A DNA stretch of 45,279 nucleotides from Sphingobacteriales bacterium (GTDB lineage: Bacteria; Bacteroidota; Bacteroidia; Chitinophagales; Chitinophagaceae): positions 1 through 45,279 of the forward strand of contig OMJB01000040.1 in the NCBI GenBank assembly GCA_900299255.1, given 5' to 3'. How positions within the stretch are numbered: the first letter of the stretch is position 1; the number at the start of each line of letters is the position of its first letter. The notes beneath the pieces were generated by a model that ran no database searches, was not told the DNA's origin, and was given only the letters and a program-made list of their open reading frames with translations. The position numbers and the translations under genes were made by a program. Below, in pieces: positions 1 through 9,500 of this stretch.

Positions 1-4
1 ATAG

Positions 5-23
5 CCGGGGGCATCGCCCCCGG
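5..23. other. GC-rich hairpin, intergenic
   Basis: Perfect 8-bp inverted repeat (CCGGGGGC at 5-12, GCCCCCGG at 16-23) with a 3-nt loop. No T-run follows on the plus strand, so it is either the terminator of a gene left of the window or a dispersed intergenic palindrome. A second hairpin lies at 46-63. Nothing else was recognised in 1-148. Confidence 0.55.
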
Positions 24-45
24 AGCTTCCGTCGTTGATTTTTCA

Positions 46-63
46 TGCACCCCATCGGGTGCA
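46..63. repeat. Palindromic motif TGCACCC-catc-GGGTGCA
   Basis: Perfect 7-bp inverted repeat with a 4-nt loop. A related half-site (CCCATCGGGGTGCA) occurs at about 17995-18008, also intergenic, so this is probably one member of a small dispersed motif family. It lies 85 bp upstream of the glycosylasparaginase start. Confidence 0.45.
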
Positions 64-148
64 ACTCACGCTCGCATGCCTGTTTTCAAACTCCACCTGG
101 CATTTGTTACTCACTTTTCGTTAACTTGGTACAAATTATCAGCACCTC

Positions 149-1165
149 ATGTCAAACCGCCGCAAATTTGTTAAGCAGTCCATTTTATCCTCAGCAGCAA
201 TGCTGGTTGGTAAAAATCTTTTTGCTCATTCCGCGCCCCGGACAGAGTTTACTCCTGTAACAGTAAAAGACAACCCCATCGTTATCTCTACCTGGGATTT
301 CGGCAAGGCCGCAAACGAAGCCGCATGGCAGGTACTGGGCAAGGGCGGGCGGGCACTCGATGCTGTGGAGAAAGGTGTTATGGTTCCTGAGGCCGACCCC
401 AACAACCAGTCGGTAGGCTATGGCGGCCGCCCCGACCGCGACGGGCATGTAACCCTCGATGCCTGCATCATGGACGAGAACAGTAAGTGTGGCTCGGTTG
501 CCTTCCTGGAGCACATTATGCACCCAATTTCTGTTGCCCGCATGGTAATGGAGAAAACGCCCCACGTTATGCTCGTAGGCGAAGGTGCACTGCAGTTTGC
601 GCTCGAAAACGGCTTTAAAAAACAAAACCTGCTCACGCCCAAAAGCGAGGCAGAATGGAAAGAATGGCTGAAGACAAGCAAATACAAACCAGTAAATAAC
701 ATTGAAAACATGCTGCCCGGCGGCGAAAAAAACCACGATACCATTGGCATGATAGCAATGGATGGTGCCGGCAACATGAGCGGCGCATGCACCACCAGCG
801 GCATGGCCTACAAACTGCGTGGCCGAGTAGGCGATTCGCCCATTATAGGTGCAGGCCTGTATGTTGATAACGAGGTCGGCGCTGCTACCAGCACCGGTGT
901 TGGCGAAGAAGTAATAAGGATAGTCGGTTCCCACCTTGTAGTGGAGCTCATGCGTCAGAGCCACACGCCCGAAGATGCCTGCAGGCTGGCAGTAGAGCGC
1001 ATCGTCAACCGGAATCCGGCAGCGGCAAAAGACATACAGGTAGGTTTTTTGGCACTGAACAAGAAAGGCGAGTACGGCGCATATGCTTTGCAGAAGGGCT
1101 TTAGCTATGCCGTAAAAACCGGCAAGAACAGCACTGTTGAGCAGGCCGGGTATCATTTCAAATAG
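149..1165 (+). CDS. N4-(beta-N-acetylglucosaminyl)-L-asparaginase (glycosylasparaginase), Ntn hydrolase
   Basis: 338 aa. Enzymes of this family cleave the bond between GlcNAc and asparagine left after glycoprotein breakdown. They are made as a precursor that cuts itself just before a threonine, which becomes the nucleophile. Here the autoprocessing motif HDTIGM is at 196-201, predicting cleavage before Thr198. The conserved GDSPIIGAGLY (228-238) and TSTGVGE follow, as in the Flavobacterium (Elizabethkingia) enzyme. The N-terminus has a twin-arginine-like signal (RRKFVK, residues 4-9, then a hydrophobic stretch), suggesting Tat export to the periplasm. cutC follows after 15 nt on the same strand, so the two are probably co-transcribed. 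Length is normal for the family and no key residue is missing. Confidence 0.9.
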   Translation: MSNRRKFVKQSILSSAAMLVGKNLFAHSAPRTEFTPVTVKDNPIVISTWDFGKAANEAAWQVLGKGGRALDAVEKGVMVPEADPNNQSVGYGGRPDRDGHVTLDACIMDENSKCGSVAFLEHIMHPISVARMVMEKTPHVMLVGEGALQFALENGFKKQNLLTPKSEAEWKEWLKTSKYKPVNNIENMLPGGEKNHDTIGMIAMDGAGNMSGACTTSGMAYKLRGRVGDSPIIGAGLYVDNEVGAATSTGVGEEVIRIVGSHLVVELMRQSHTPEDACRLAVERIVNRNPAAAKDIQVGFLALNKKGEYGAYALQKGFSYAVKTGKNSTVEQAGYHFK

Positions 1166-1180
1166 TAAATCAGTTCAGCC

Positions 1181-1858
1181 ATGCTGTTAGAGGTCTGCGC
1201 ATACAATATTCATAGCTGCCTGGCAGCCAATCATGCCGGTGCATCACGCATCGAACTTTGTTCCGACCCCGATGTTGGCGGCACTACGCCCAGTTACGGA
1301 CTGATACAGTATGCACTGGAGCATTTGTCCATCCCGGTATTCCCTATGATACGTACCCGCGGAGGAAACTTCGTCTACGATCATCATGATTTGGCCATCA
1401 TGAAAAAAGACATCCTTGCCTGCCGCACCCTGGGCTGTACCGGCATTGCAACAGGCATTCAGCTGGCAGATGGCAGCATTGATAAACACAACTTGGCACG
1501 GCTGGTTGAGTGGGCCTACCCCATGGCTGTTACCTGCCACAAAGCTTTTGACCGCACACCCGATGCAATGCAGGCACTCGAAGATGTTATTGAAACAGGC
1601 TGCACCCGGATACTCACCTCCGGTTTAAAACCCACAGCCACCGAAGGAACAGATACACTGGCAGGACTCGTCAGGCAGGCAGGAAGCAGAATCATCATCA
1701 TGCCCGGCGGCGGAGTCCGGTCATCCAATATTGGCCAGCTGGCAGCTGCAACTAAAGCAGCAGAATACCACAGCTCCGGCCTCATCAGCAAATCCTCAGA
1801 TTGGCTTGCTGATCAAAATGAAATCGAACTCATGGTACAAACACTCAAAAACCCCTAA
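1181..1858 (+). CDS. cutC: CutC family protein (copper homeostasis-type TIM barrel)
   Basis: 225 aa, slightly shorter than the usual 240-250. It begins with the family signature LEVCAYN, continues with GASRIELCSDPDVGGTTPS at about 20-38, then the MIRTRGGNFVY segment and MPGGGVRSSNI near residues 174-184, all typical of CutC. CutC is a cytoplasmic TIM-barrel protein. It was originally linked to copper tolerance in E. coli, but that role has been questioned, so the biochemical activity is open. It starts 15 nt after the glycosylasparaginase stop and probably shares its transcript. It converges with ribE across a simple-sequence spacer. Confidence 0.9.
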   Translation: MLLEVCAYNIHSCLAANHAGASRIELCSDPDVGGTTPSYGLIQYALEHLSIPVFPMIRTRGGNFVYDHHDLAIMKKDILACRTLGCTGIATGIQLADGSIDKHNLARLVEWAYPMAVTCHKAFDRTPDAMQALEDVIETGCTRILTSGLKPTATEGTDTLAGLVRQAGSRIIIMPGGGVRSSNIGQLAAATKAAEYHSSGLISKSSDWLADQNEIELMVQTLKNP

Positions 1859-1945
1859 ACGAATCAACCAACCAATCAACCACCCAACCATTCAACTAAT
1901 CAACTAATCACCCAATCAACTAATCAACTAATCAACCAATCACCC
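1859..1945. repeat. Simple-sequence repeat (AATCAACYA-type) between convergent genes
   Basis: About 85 bp of imperfect tandem 8-9-mers (AATCAACCA, AATCAACTA, AATCACCC variants) filling the gap between cutC (+) and ribE (-) and running up to the ribE stop at 1940. The tract is almost free of G on the plus strand. No conventional hairpin terminator was seen here. Confidence 0.75.
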
Positions 1946-2527
1946 AATCTCCCCCTTCCTCAACAGATATTTCCCCAGAACATCAAATTCAAGGTTCACG
2001 GCATCACCGGGCTCAAGCGCACTGAAATTGGTATGTTCAAATGTATAGGGTATGATGGTTACTGTAAATTCATTACGGCCCACATTAAATACAGTAAGGC
2101 TCACGCCGTTTAGGCAGATAGACCCCTTCTCAATAATGAGCGCTGCATAAGCCTCAGGAAACCTGAACCGGAACAGCCAGCTACCATCAGCTGTTTGTTT
2201 ATCTGTGCAGGCACCTGTTGTGTCTACATGCCCCTGCACAAAATGCCCGTCCAGCCTGGCTCCCAGCACCAGTGAGCGCTCTATATTTATCAGGTCGCCT
2301 TGCTTCCAGTTGCCAAGTGTTGTTTTTGCAAGGGTTTCGGCTACAGCAGTTACTTTGTATACATCGCCCTTTATGTCTACTACTGTTAAGCACACGCCGT
2401 TGTGTGCCACACTCTGATCAATCTTAAGTTCAGGTGCCAGTCTGCATTCCATCATAAAATGCACATTAGTGCCTTCACGCAGTACATCGCGTATGGTGGC
2501 CTTACTTTCTATTATTCCCGTAAACAT
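1940..2527 (-). CDS. ribE: Riboflavin synthase, alpha chain
   Basis: 195 aa, normal length. The enzyme dismutates two molecules of 6,7-dimethyl-8-ribityllumazine to riboflavin in the last step of riboflavin synthesis. The protein starts with the invariant MFTGIIE and consists of two lumazine-binding repeats. Diagnostic stretches are VAHNGVCLTV in the first half, GHFVQGHVDTTG in the middle and KGSICLNGVSLTV in the second. It lies 6 nt downstream of a lipoprotein gene on the same strand and is probably transcribed with it. Confidence 0.95.
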   Translation of the reverse strand: MFTGIIESKATIRDVLREGTNVHFMMECRLAPELKIDQSVAHNGVCLTVVDIKGDVYKVTAVAETLAKTTLGNWKQGDLINIERSLVLGARLDGHFVQGHVDTTGACTDKQTADGSWLFRFRFPEAYAALIIEKGSICLNGVSLTVFNVGRNEFTVTIIPYTFEHTNFSALEPGDAVNLEFDVLGKYLLRKGEIG

Positions 2528-2533
2528 TCCTGA

Positions 2534-3103
2534 TTATTTTCTGTATTTCAGTTTGGCTGTGCCGATATGATTGGTGGTTACCCCGGTATCTGCGGCCACC
2601 TGCAGGCTTACGTATATGATTGAATCATTGATGCGGTCCTTGGTAAACGTACCGCTCACTGTGTCTCCGCCTATGCAGAAATACTGCCCTCTGATAGTAG
2701 TGGAATCACCAACCAGCGAATCCACCGTTGCCATAAAATTCGTACCTGCCGACATCGTCAGTGTACCGCCCGCAGCACAGAACCCCGCCACCGACATCTT
2801 AGTCGAGGAATTGCGCACTATGGTCAGTGTTATTGTATCGGCTGATATAAAGAAACCCGTTGTCTTAAAAAAAACAGAATCATGCAATTCATACACCCCT
2901 TGAAAAAGATCAGTAGGATAAAAACAAACAGAGTTATCCTCCTTTCCAGGAAAGCCCCAATTGTAATTTACAGCTTTAGGGTCGTTGCAATAGGGATTAT
3001 TCAGCCTCGGATCGTTAGTAGCAGGCGCATCGGTATACTTCTTGCAGGAGTATATTCCCACGCAAACCAGTAATACCGTCAGTAAAAAATACCCCTGCTT
3101 CAT
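2534..3103 (-). CDS. Hypothetical secreted lipoprotein
   Basis: 189 aa from the ATG at 3103. The frame is open further upstream (ATG at 3124, TTG at 3133), but 3103 places a lipoprotein signal at the N-terminus: a hydrophobic stretch, then the lipobox GIYSC with Cys20. The segment YCNDPKAVNYNWG (about residues 33-45) resembles short Cys- and Asn-rich motifs common at the start of Bacteroidota lipoproteins. The rest looks like a beta-rich domain with no recognised family. It is upstream of ribE with a 6-nt gap, which suggests co-transcription but not necessarily shared function. Confidence 0.75.
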   Translation of the reverse strand: MKQGYFLLTVLLVCVGIYSCKKYTDAPATNDPRLNNPYCNDPKAVNYNWGFPGKEDNSVCFYPTDLFQGVYELHDSVFFKTTGFFISADTITLTIVRNSSTKMSVAGFCAAGGTLTMSAGTNFMATVDSLVGDSTTIRGQYFCIGGDTVSGTFTKDRINDSIIYVSLQVAADTGVTTNHIGTAKLKYRK

Positions 3104-3248
3104 AGTTCCTGTATAGAAACGCATTTTTGCCAAAATTATTCAATTTAAACCGTAAAAATTCTGCCTGAGCTAAAATTATAACACCCGGCACTCTAAGCAG
3201 CCAATTGACTCATCTCAATATCAGCCCATTATTAGTAACCCGAAAACA

Positions 3249-3282
3249 AAAATCCGCTACAGTTCTTCCTGCAGCGGATTTT
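3249..3282 (-). terminator. Rho-independent terminator of the 797-aa T9SS gene
   Basis: 14-bp stem with one mismatch (3249-3262 against 3269-3282), 6-nt loop. Read on the minus strand, the stem is followed by TTTTTGTTTT. It lies 23 nt past the stop codon at 3305. The rest of 3104-3304 contains nothing recognised. Confidence 0.75.
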
Positions 3283-3304
3283 CGTCTGGCACATTAAATT
3301 ATTT

Positions 3305-5698
3305 CTATTCTTTTACAAACTTCCTTACAGTACTGCCCTGCTCACCTTTCATACTAATATAATACAGCCCCGGAGCCAGCATCCCTATATCCACTTTATT
3401 CTGAGTACCCGAAAGCTGTCCCGCTTTCAGCACCTGCCCTACCTGGCTGGTAATCACAAACGAATTGTAAGCACCTTCCTCCATTCTGATACCCAGCGTA
3501 TTGTTAGCTGGGTTAGGGAACAAACTCATATTCTGCTGGGCGGACAACTGCCCCATACATAATGTTGGTGTGCCTATAATGTTCTCCACAATGTTGGTAG
3601 GCACCACTTCATTGTCGTCAAAATAGATGCCTGCGCTGTTAAAGATAGTTGTACCATCTGCCAGCCCGGGCATGGTTTTAATGCTGTACATAAACATACC
3701 ATCACACAAATTGTGGTGCGAGCTGTCCAGCAGGTTGATATTCGGGAAATCAAACTTCACAATGTTGTGCCCTCCTGCTCTGTATTTATACACATTCATC
3801 TTGGCCGATGACATAATGATCCGCATACTGCCATCCAGAAGATAATCAGAAAGTGTATCCATCACATTGATATCCTTAGCAGTTGCATTACCGGTGTTTT
3901 CAAAATGTACGGTATAAGTAAGCTGTGTACCTGCTGTAATATACCCCGACGGATTTACTTCAATAAAATTAGGGTCGAATGAAGACGTAACTGTATCATT
4001 GCGGGTCTGATTATTGTTGCTTGGGTCTCCATCGCCGGTCGTTGGTGATACCGAATAGGATGTATGAATAGTATCTCCGGGTATCAGCCAAGCTCCCGAC
4101 CTGGTCAATGTATAGTTAATTGTGACCGGTGTAGTATTTGTAATGGCACCTGTTGTCCAGGTGGCAACATTTCCAATTACTGAAGTTGCAGCCGGTACCG
4201 ACGTACCGAAAACATACTGCGGGCTGAATACAACTGTAACCGTTGACGCAACAGCAGTACACGAAGTGTTAGTAACATGAACTATGCCATTGGCCATGTG
4301 CCTGCCACACATTGATGATCCATGTATAGCCAGGTCAAACCCTGTACCGGTGCAATTCAGGCCCATGTATTTTGCAGGGTAGTAGTTTACACCAGCCTGT
4401 ATCGTATCATATATGATACCGGTAGATGGGCAAGATGGTATCATTCCGGTAGGCAAAGACAAAATCTTAAATCCGTACACTGTTCCGGCAGGCCCGTATG
4501 CACTATAATAGAATCCCGAAACTGCACTGATTGTGTCAATAGCAATGCCATTTGAATCTACCTCAGTGAGAGCAGGTTGGCCTAGGAACTGGTCACCCAA
4601 GTCATACACACAATTGCTGTTCACGTCAAAATAGAAATTAACAGGCAGCGTATGGCAATAGTGATAGTCGTAATAAAGTTCAAAAGAATCCACCGGCACA
4701 CCACTGCTGTTCAATACCTGCTTAACCGTATAAGTCCCTGGTGTGCTGTAATTGTGATGAATATCCGCTGTACTGTATGTACCTGTAGATAACGTCGTAA
4801 CATCAGATGTTGCATCGCCGTAATAAGTTGTAACCGTATACGACGAAGAACCTGAACATGCAAAAACTAAAAGGTGCAGTCCGCTGCAGCTCGTATCGGG
4901 AGTATAAACGTATGAACTGAAGATATGAGTGCCTGTATACGGCATATTAAATGAACTTGAATAGGCGTACAATCCACTCACACTGCACGAGACCTTACAT
5001 CTGTAAAAAGCTGTCGCAGTAGGCGAAAACACATAGGGCATAGATGTTGCGCCTGCTATATCGCTCCAAGTTGAGTTGTCGGGAGATGACTGCCATTGAT
5101 AAGCTATCCCAGTTCCTGCTGTAGCACCAGACAACTGCAACGAATAACCGGTGCAGCTCATACCACCTGAAGCCGTACCACCGGACGGGGTGCCGGAGCA
5201 GGGAATACAGGAATATACCGAGTCAGTAGAAGATACAAAACACCCTGTCCCCAAAGTATAGGTAATGTTAGCAATCCCCACCGATACGCCTGTTACCACC
5301 CCGGTGGTGGCGCCAATTGTTGCAATAGCCGGGTTGCTGCTGCTCCATATACCACCGGTCACCAGGTCTGTTCTTGCAACTGTACTTCCCACGCATAACG
5401 AAACAGGACCGCCAATAGGTAATGGAAGCGGGTTTACGGTTATAGCGTAGGTGACATACGGACCGCCAACAGTATACGTTATTGTTGCCACTCCCGCTGC
5501 TACTCCGGTTACAGTGCCCATCGTGCCTGAAACCAAGGCTATTGACGTAGTACTGCTCGTCCATGTTCCTCCGGGCGTAGCATCAGAAAGTACTATTGCC
5601 GAGCCGACACAAACAGTTGTTGGGCCAGTAATAGGTGCGACTGCAAAAGAGAAGTAAGAGAGCAAAAGCCCTAATAGAGTTAGGCGGAACTTTTTCAT
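3305..5698 (-). CDS. T9SS type A secreted protein with BIg2-like, Ig-like and DUF11-like domains
   Basis: 797 aa from the ATG at 5698. The frame extends 30 codons upstream, but 5698 gives a classic signal peptide (MKKFRLTLLGLLLSYFSFA). Order: two BIg2-like units (about 22-165, each with a TVCVG/SLCVG start, WSSS and VTGV), an Ig-like segment with YQWQSS, a long beta-rich middle, and a DUF11-like conserved-repeat domain (SFDPNFIEVNPSG then LTYTVHFENTGNATAKDI). The last ~75 residues are a type A sorting tail (SLFPNPANNTL, ending KFVKE). It is probably exported by the type IX system and released or attached at the surface; its ligand cannot be read from sequence. Three type A paralogs and two type B cargo proteins are also on the minus strand of this window. 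Confidence 0.85.
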   Translation of the reverse strand: MKKFRLTLLGLLLSYFSFAVAPITGPTTVCVGSAIVLSDATPGGTWTSSTTSIALVSGTMGTVTGVAAGVATITYTVGGPYVTYAITVNPLPLPIGGPVSLCVGSTVARTDLVTGGIWSSSNPAIATIGATTGVVTGVSVGIANITYTLGTGCFVSSTDSVYSCIPCSGTPSGGTASGGMSCTGYSLQLSGATAGTGIAYQWQSSPDNSTWSDIAGATSMPYVFSPTATAFYRCKVSCSVSGLYAYSSSFNMPYTGTHIFSSYVYTPDTSCSGLHLLVFACSGSSSYTVTTYYGDATSDVTTLSTGTYSTADIHHNYSTPGTYTVKQVLNSSGVPVDSFELYYDYHYCHTLPVNFYFDVNSNCVYDLGDQFLGQPALTEVDSNGIAIDTISAVSGFYYSAYGPAGTVYGFKILSLPTGMIPSCPSTGIIYDTIQAGVNYYPAKYMGLNCTGTGFDLAIHGSSMCGRHMANGIVHVTNTSCTAVASTVTVVFSPQYVFGTSVPAATSVIGNVATWTTGAITNTTPVTINYTLTRSGAWLIPGDTIHTSYSVSPTTGDGDPSNNNQTRNDTVTSSFDPNFIEVNPSGYITAGTQLTYTVHFENTGNATAKDINVMDTLSDYLLDGSMRIIMSSAKMNVYKYRAGGHNIVKFDFPNINLLDSSHHNLCDGMFMYSIKTMPGLADGTTIFNSAGIYFDDNEVVPTNIVENIIGTPTLCMGQLSAQQNMSLFPNPANNTLGIRMEEGAYNSFVITSQVGQVLKAGQLSGTQNKVDIGMLAPGLYYISMKGEQGSTVRKFVKE

Positions 5699-5883
5699 AA
5701 AAACAATTTTAAAGGGTTTAAAAATCACATTGAAATATATCATAAATATAGTACATTTTTTTATTTCAACAATACAATAAGCGAACAACTTGGCTTTTTA
5801 TTTTAAATAATTGCTTACAATTGCATCTACTTCCGTCGGCTACATTAACCACCTGCTAATTTTCGCCTTCATAAACACCAAAA

Positions 5884-6504
5884 ATGAAAAAGAATCTGTT
5901 CATAGTTCTGGAAGGTATTGATGGCAGCGGCAAAAGCAGCCAGATAAAACTAATGGAAGAAAAACTCACAGCTGCAGGGCACAAGGTCGCGACAACGCTT
6001 GAGCCTTCAACTGGCTATATCGGTAGCCTTTTAACCGACATTCTCACAGGCAAAGTAAAAACAGACCACCGGGTAATTGCCGCCCTTTTTGCCGCCGACA
6101 GGTTGGAACATATCACAAACCCAACAACCGGAATTCTGCACCTACTCGCGGAAGGATACACAGTAATTTCAGACCGCTACTACTTTTCATCCTATGCATA
6201 CAACGGATATTATTCGGGCATGGATTGGGTCATTGCCTTGAATAAGCAATGCAGCAGCCTGCTGCGCCCTGATTTGAACATTTTTATAGATGTACCACCG
6301 GAAGTCAGCATGGCGCGCATCAGGGCAAACCGGCAAACAACCGAACTATTTGAAAAACTGGAAACGCTCACCAAAGTAAAAGCGCAGTATTTCGAGGCTT
6401 TTGAACAGTTGAAAAATGAAGAGCAGATTTTTATTACCGATGGCAACCGGCCGCTTCAGGAAATTGCATCAGACATCTGGAATAAAGTCAGCACAATGCT
6501 ATGA
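5884..6504 (+). CDS. tmk: Thymidylate kinase (dTMP kinase)
   Basis: 206 aa, standard length. It phosphorylates dTMP to dTDP, an essential cytoplasmic step in dTTP synthesis. Visible features are the P-loop GIDGSGKSS (11-19, Lys17), the TLEPS segment that binds dTMP (38-42), the SDRYYFSS motif (96-103, with the DR pair at 97-98), and the IFIDVPPEVS strand, typical of the family. It is an isolated plus-strand gene between minus-strand T9SS genes and ends in a strong terminator 6 nt past the stop. Confidence 0.96.
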   Translation: MKKNLFIVLEGIDGSGKSSQIKLMEEKLTAAGHKVATTLEPSTGYIGSLLTDILTGKVKTDHRVIAALFAADRLEHITNPTTGILHLLAEGYTVISDRYYFSSYAYNGYYSGMDWVIALNKQCSSLLRPDLNIFIDVPPEVSMARIRANRQTTELFEKLETLTKVKAQYFEAFEQLKNEEQIFITDGNRPLQEIASDIWNKVSTML

Positions 6505-6510
6505 CCAATA

Positions 6511-6541
6511 AAGAAAGGCACCTGAAACAGGTGCCTTTCTT
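6511..6541. terminator. Strong bidirectional terminator between tmk and the 1434-aa gene
   Basis: Perfect 14-bp stem (6511-6524 / 6528-6541) with an AAA loop. It lies 6 nt after the tmk stop and 20 nt after the end of the convergent minus-strand gene. T-richness on both sides lets it serve both transcripts. Confidence 0.88.
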
Positions 6542-6561
6542 ATGAATACGCTTTATTCCAT

Positions 6562-9500
6562 TTAACGGTTAACCACCATGTTGTATACAACGTGTTCATC
6601 TGCCGATGTAATGCTCACATGATATACTCCGTTGGCATTTGCCTTATCAAGCAATATCACTTTGCTTACCTTACCGCCGATTACCGGTGCATTTTCCTTG
6701 TATACTACCTGTCCCAGCATATTGGTAATTTCAATTACCACATTAGTAGTAGCAGCATTAGCAAGTTCACAATCAATTGTAAACTCACCTCTGTTAGGGT
6801 TAGGAATCAGGTAGAACATACTGCCTGCCTTGGTAATTTTCTGAACACCCACGCCCCACACATGTACGCCAATACCGCTGCTGTGCTCCGTGCGTGGAAA
6901 CACACAAGGGTCGCTGCTGGTTACTTCGCACGAAACGATATCGCCATCACGCAATGTTGTGGTAATGAAAGTTGAATTTGTAGCTCCCGGCACAGCTGCA
7001 CCGTTAATACGCCACTGATAAGCCGGAGAAGCACCGCCATAAGGCGCCACTGCCGTAAATGAATCTGCCGAACCACTTGCAATACCCGTATGGCTCGCAT
7101 ATATCGTAATCGAATTAGGTATCATAGGCTGCACGTGTACCACAAAAGCTGAGCTGATCGCTGACGATGTTGTAACGCACGGATAGTTGCTGGTCATCAG
7201 GCACACTATTGCGTCTCCGTTCGATGGCCTGTATCTGTAAGATGGGCCGCCCCCTACGTTTACTCCATTCACATTCCATACAAACGATGGCGAAGTACCA
7301 CCATAAACCGGCACTGCGGTAAATGTAACTGTATCACCTGCACATACAGCAGCATGATCAGAAGTGATACTTACAGATGGTGTATGAGGTGAAGTTATTC
7401 TTATGGTGTCGCTGGTTGATACCGTAGCCGGGAATGCACATACATCACTGCTCGTAAGCACGCATGTTACAATATCGCCCACTGCAGGCGTATACGAGTA
7501 AGTACTGCCAGTGCCTGAAGCAGCACCATTGATCAGCCACTGATATGCAGGCGTTGGGCCTCCTGCAAACGCACTGGCAGTGAATGTAGCCGGCGAAGTA
7601 GCCATACAGAACAATATGCCCGGCACTGCAGAAATCGAAACCGCCGGTGTTACTATAGAACTTGGGTTTACCGTCACTGTTACAGGCGCTGTAGTTGTAT
7701 TACACCCGCCCGGCAATGTAACAACAACAGTGTAGTTGCCAGCGAGGGTTGCGGTATAAGATGCAGAAACCGCTCCGGGTATCGTAGTACCGTTCCGCTT
7801 CCATACAAAAGTATATCCGGCACCTGTAGTAGCATTAAGTATAACTGACGCACCAGTGCAGAAGGTTGTTGGCCCGGCAGGAGTAATGCTTGCACTAAAA
7901 GTCGAATTCACCGTCAGTGTAGCCGTGCTGCTGGTTACGCAGCCCGACAAGTTGGTAACACTGTAAGAAATTGTAGCCGTGCCTGCAACAATACCAGTAG
8001 CTACACCTGTTAAAGATCCGATTGTTGCGATGGAAGTATTGCTGCTGCTCCATACACCCGATGGTGTCGTACAGGCCAGCGCTGTTGTGCCACCGCTGCA
8101 CACACTCAGTGTTCCGGTTATAGGTGCTACTGCTATGCCTGCGCTTACATTTACTGTGTGGGTTGTTGTACCGGTACCACACACATTCACTACTGTGTAC
8201 GTGATGGTCACAACGCCGGTTGCAAGGCCTGTCACTACACCAAATGAATTGACTGTTGCCAGCGCAGGGTTGCTGCTGCTCCAGGTACCGCCGGTTGTCG
8301 CATCTGCTAGAGTAATTGTCTGGCCTATACAAACCGCACTTGCTCCGGTTATCGTTCCGGCAGACGCTGAGTTAACAGTTACAGTAACCGCAGATGAGGT
8401 AGCAACACACGGGCCCGATGCTACAATAACAGTATAGTTGCCACTCGCTGTGGCAGTAAATGCCGAACCTGTTGCACCCGGAATATTTACACCTCCTATC
8501 TGCCACTGATAAGTCAGGCCAGATCCGGTATTCGCGTTGAGTACCACGCTGCCAGGGGCACAGAATGTGGTTGGCCCGGCAGGCGTAATGGTGGCTCCCG
8601 GCCCCACGGTAACAGTAACGACTGTAATTCCTGATGTTGTACTGCATCCTGATGCGTTGGTTACAACAACTGTATAGTTCCCACCTGCTGTAGCCGTATA
8701 AGATATATTGGTTGCCCCGCCTATGGCCGTGCCGCCCAGCTTCCACTGATAGGTCAGGCCTGCACCTGATGGCGCACTCAGCACCACACTGCCGCCTGTG
8801 CAGAATGTGGTTGGCCCGCCCGGTGTAATAGATGCAGCAGGTGCTGCATTAACCGTCACAATTGTTGAGGTTGAGCAACCGGTCAGCAGTGTATAACTTA
8901 TAGTTACAACACCCAGGCTCACACCAGTAACCACACCCGTGCCACCTACTACTGTTGCCACGCCGGGCGTACCGCTGGTCCACGTACCGCCGCCTGAAAG
9001 GTCACTCAATGTAGTTGTAGTGCCGGGGCACACTGTCAGTGTTCCTGTTATAGGGTTGGGCAGCGGATTTACAGTAACCACTGTAGCTCCCGATGTCGCA
9101 CTGCAGGTGCTGCTGGTAATTACCACTGTATAGCTGCCGCTGGCAGTAGCTGTGTAAGATGAGCCTGTCGCTCCGGCTATGTTTACACCTCCCAGTTTCC
9201 ACTGATAAGTGTACCCTGTACCCGTAGTAGCATTCAACACCACACTGCCTCCTGCACAAAAGCTCAGAGGCCCACCTGCGGTAATAGTCGCTGTAATGTT
9301 GCACATATTCACATATGCCCACCATGTATCCCAGGTATTCAAAGCTGATGCACTCGCTTCCTGAATGGTCCAGAAATCATTGAAGTTGAGCGGGTCTATC
9401 ATGGTATTGGAGTAGTCTCCCCAGCGGTTGTCTGTGCCGCTGAATATCTTGTAATACCTGTTCTGGCCATGCCTGTAAACAAACGACGGCCTGGTAGAAT

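Noticed and set aside
45-260. 71-codon plus-strand frame at the left end
   Set aside because: It overlaps the start of the glycosylasparaginase in another frame and begins in a hairpin repeat.
191-1156. Long minus-strand reading frame (321 codons) opposite the glycosylasparaginase
   Set aside because: It mirrors a clear enzyme gene on the other strand and reads as Cys/His/Tyr-rich protein without domains. It is a codon-phase shadow.
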